In this document: piece by piece, positions 15,318-16,763 of the stretch | How positions within the stretch are numbered: position 1 is the first letter of the stretch | How the letters are laid out: the number at the start of each line of letters is the position of its first letter | Position numbers and translations under genes: made by a program | Assembly: GCA_023431185.1 (NCBI GenBank) | Contig: JAEYXS010000084.1 | Location: forward strand, 1-16,763 | DNA from: Verrucomicrobiota bacterium | Lineage (GTDB): Bacteria > Verrucomicrobiota > Verrucomicrobiia > Limisphaerales > JAEYXS01 | Length of the DNA: 16,763 nt | Reading direction: 5' to 3' | The notes under the pieces: model-generated | Databases searched by the model: none | The model's input: only the letters and a program-made list of their open reading frames with translations | What the model was told of the DNA's origin: nothing

Positions 15318-15824
15318 TCAGTGCTGCGTCAGCACCTGTCCGCACTCCACCACCAGCTCCAGGCTCCACGCCTCGCGCCCGGCGGCTTCTTCACGCTTCG
15401 GTCCCTGGATCAGCAGCGGCGTGCCGTTCACCGGCCGCACCAGCACCTGACGCGAATCCAGATTCTTCCCCGTGAGTTCATTCACCACGCGATCCTTCAT
15501 CGCCACCACGCCGGTCGTGTTGTCATCACCCGTCGCGGCCGATTGCCGGCGGCCGTAATCGCGATCTGCCAGCAGCAGGAACACATGCCGCTCCACCACG
15601 GTGTTCAGCGAGCGACCCGAGACTTCGTTCACGAAGTCGTCATCACCCGGCACGATGAAGCACACGCGGTTCTTGAACACGCGCAGTTCCGCCAGCGCCC
15701 GCAACAGGTCGGTCGAGCTGTAATACTCCACCTTGTCGAAGAGCGGCGTGCCCGGCTCCAGCTCCAGCGCGGCGAGCCGCGTCTTCAGCTTCGCGAGGAT
15801 CGTCAATGTATCGGTGAATGGCAT
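15318..15824 (-). CDS. Tail terminator/completion candidate (Mu gp37, DUF1834-like)
   Basis: The 168-residue protein resembles phage proteins that close the tail tube at the head side. It has an N-terminal helix (TDTLTILAKLKTRLAALEL), a beta segment with FKNRVCFIVPGDDDFVNEV and a strand VVERHVFLLLADRDYG. A C-terminal helix-strand follows (VVAMKDRVVNELTGK and AWSLELVVECGQVL). This matches the general layout of Mu gp37/DUF1834 and other terminator proteins of similar size. The position directly before the tail tube gene agrees. AAGGAG lies 6-7 bases upstream of the ATG. It follows the previous gene by 18 bases. Assignment rests on pattern and context. Confidence 0.65.
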   Translation of the reverse strand: MPFTDTLTILAKLKTRLAALELEPGTPLFDKVEYYSSTDLLRALAELRVFKNRVCFIVPGDDDFVNEVSGRSLNTVVERHVFLLLADRDYGRRQSAATGDDNTTGVVAMKDRVVNELTGKNLDSRQVLVRPVNGTPLLIQGPKREEAAGREAWSLELVVECGQVLTQH

Positions 15825-15842
15825 TGGTTTGCTCCTTCTTGC

Positions 15843-16253
15843 TTAGGGCGCCGGGATGGCGTGGATTTCCATGGCCATGTCACCGTTGTCGTTCGCCGCC
15901 GCCGTCCACCACACATACAGATAGCGGCCCGTGATGGTCACCGGTGCTGTGGCGTAATTCAGGATGCCGCCGCCCGTCTCGCCCACGTTCACATTCAGCG
16001 TGGCCGTGCGCGGTCCCAACTGGTTCACTGCCAGGGCCGGATCGATGGCTTCATGGGAGAACGCGTAGTTCACCGAGATCGCCACTGAGGGCGCGTTGTC
16101 ATTCGTCGTCTTCGCCGTGATGATCAGCGCTTTCGCCATGCGCCAAGGGGTGTTCTTCAGATCCACCCGGGTGGCATCATGGATGCTTGTGTTTGTCTGT
16201 GCCTCTGCCGCATCGATGATCGGTGCGGGGTCATAGTTGATGATACTGTTCAT
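15843..16253 (-). CDS. Unrecognised beta-rich protein between connector and terminator genes
   Basis: The 136-residue protein starts at an ATG (16253-16251) that overlaps the previous stop as ATGA. A longer open frame to 16646 is the shadow of the neighbour. Visible parts are WRMAKALIITAKTTNDNAP (37-55), GPRTATLNVNVGETGGG and GRYLYVWWTAAANDNGDMA near the end, which predicts a beta sandwich. It has no signal peptide or membrane segment. The overlap and position argue for a virion component made with the connector, such as a decoration or adaptor protein. I do not recognise the family. Confidence 0.6.
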   Translation of the reverse strand: MNSIINYDPAPIIDAAEAQTNTSIHDATRVDLKNTPWRMAKALIITAKTTNDNAPSVAISVNYAFSHEAIDPALAVNQLGPRTATLNVNVGETGGGILNYATAPVTITGRYLYVWWTAAANDNGDMAMEIHAIPAP

Positions 16254-16639
16254 GCTAGTTTCTCCTTGCTGCCCCAGTTGCCCTGGCTGGTCGCGATGCC
16301 CGCCGGTGGCGGCTCCTCCAGCCTCAGGTCCGGGAATTTTCCATCGCGGATGTCCTTCAACTCCTTCATCGCTTCCTCGTATTTCAGCGCGCGTTTGGCC
16401 GGGATGTCTGCGAGTCGCGAGTACAATTCGTAGAGCACCAGCGCCCGCAGCAACCGTTTGAAACGCAGGTCCGGTACGGCGAACCGCAGCGTGTAATCCT
16501 CCACCTTTTGCATCTGCTCCCCGATAGTGCTCGCAATCGGCTCCGGATGGCCGACCGCCACCAGCTCCTTGGCGATGCCGTCCAGTTCCTCCTGCGAGAT
16601 ATCCACCAGCAGATCCTCCTCTGTGAATGTGATAGCCAT
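16250..16639 (-). CDS. Head-tail connector-like protein (Mu gp36, DUF1320-like)
   Basis: The 129-residue protein is the first complete gene of the operon in the window. The middle and C-terminal part, with LLRALVLYELYSRLADI and ALKYEEAMKELKDIRDGKF, is the helical pattern of gp36/DUF1320-type connector proteins, which join the portal complex to the tail. The N-terminus TEEDLLVDISQEELDGIAK also fits. AGGAG lies seven bases before the ATG. The stop overlaps the next start as ATGA. Other head genes would be expected upstream, outside the window to the right. Confidence 0.65.
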   Translation of the reverse strand: MAITFTEEDLLVDISQEELDGIAKELVAVGHPEPIASTIGEQMQKVEDYTLRFAVPDLRFKRLLRALVLYELYSRLADIPAKRALKYEEAMKELKDIRDGKFPDLRLEEPPPAGIATSQGNWGSKEKLA

Positions 16640-16655
16640 ACTTCAACTCCTATAA

Positions 16656-16725
16656 TCGTCCTCGTTCTTCGTTCTCGTCGTCCTCGCTCCCTCATCCCCG
16701 GTAGGGACGAGGTGCTCCTCGTCCC
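16656..16725. repeat. GACGAGAACGAAG leader repeat and GGGACGAGG hairpin
   Basis: Positions 16656-16690 read on the minus strand as GAGCGAGGACGACGAGAACG plus more GACGA and GAACGA units. Positions 16704-16725 form a perfect 9-bp stem, GGGACGAGG with CCTCGTCCC, around TGCT. Both are of the dispersed intergenic type seen elsewhere in the window. The remaining 16726-16763 may hold the end of an upstream gene, but several frames are possible and none can be chosen. Confidence 0.6.
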
Positions 16726-16763
16726 AAACTAGGGCCTTCACCACCGCTCTCTCCAAACCACAC

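Noticed and set aside
15112..15369. 85-codon minus-strand frame containing NHKWTQIHTDDGNIEHPTSN
   Set aside because: The peptide is a known kind of spurious translation of dispersed intergenic repeats, and it overlaps the end of the terminator candidate.

Overview
The window is a siphovirus-type tail module on the minus strand (about 16.6 kb down to 2.7 kb), followed by an AT-rich island that carries two plus-strand genes. The host is probably a bacterium of the Verrucomicrobiota. The evidence is indirect: high GC, AGGAG-type ribosome binding sites, and intergenic gaps filled with repeat families I associate with that group. These repeats read as peptides such as LTPALSPLRGEG and NIEHPTS when translated by mistake. 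A secreted LamG protein of a kind common there also fits. No rRNA, tRNA or housekeeping gene is present, so the taxonomic call is inference.

Layout in the direction of transcription, right to left: a gp36/DUF1320-like connector protein (16639-16250); an unknown beta-rich protein (16253-15843); a gp37/DUF1834-like tail terminator candidate (15824-15318); a major tail tube protein (15115-14381); a tail assembly chaperone with an apparent -1 frameshift extension (14071-13688 and 13817-13491); a tape measure protein with 69-residue repeats (13421-10776); a large hub/distal tail fusion protein with four cysteines (10569-8518); an NlpC/P60-type peptidase (8521-8072); a gpJ/GTA megatron-like tail tip protein (8075-5331); a tail fibre (5321-3969); a small virion-associated protein (3914-3450); and a LamG-domain protein (3453-2677). 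The order of terminator, tube, chaperone, tape measure, hub, peptidase and tip parallels the Rhodobacter gene transfer agent and lambda tail operons. No sheath gene is seen, so the tail should be long and non-contractile. Head, portal and packaging genes would lie to the right and are not visible, so the window cannot tell an intact prophage from a tailocin or a gene transfer agent.

Several tail genes are joined by 4-bp ATGA stop/start overlaps, as expected for a compact phage operon. Yet four other junctions hold 120-310 bp of mosaic repeats that look chromosomal, and the tail tube gene lies between two nearly identical 37-bp direct repeats. Repeats of host type inside a virion operon suggest a long-resident or domesticated element.

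From about 300 to about 3,100 the base composition falls sharply. This island encodes a SAM-dependent methyltransferase and a secreted protein with two LamG domains on the plus strand. It also supplies the C-terminal half of the minus-strand phage LamG gene, which therefore looks chimeric. Left of the island, GC-rich sequence resumes with a hairpin and the start of another minus-strand gene that runs off the window.
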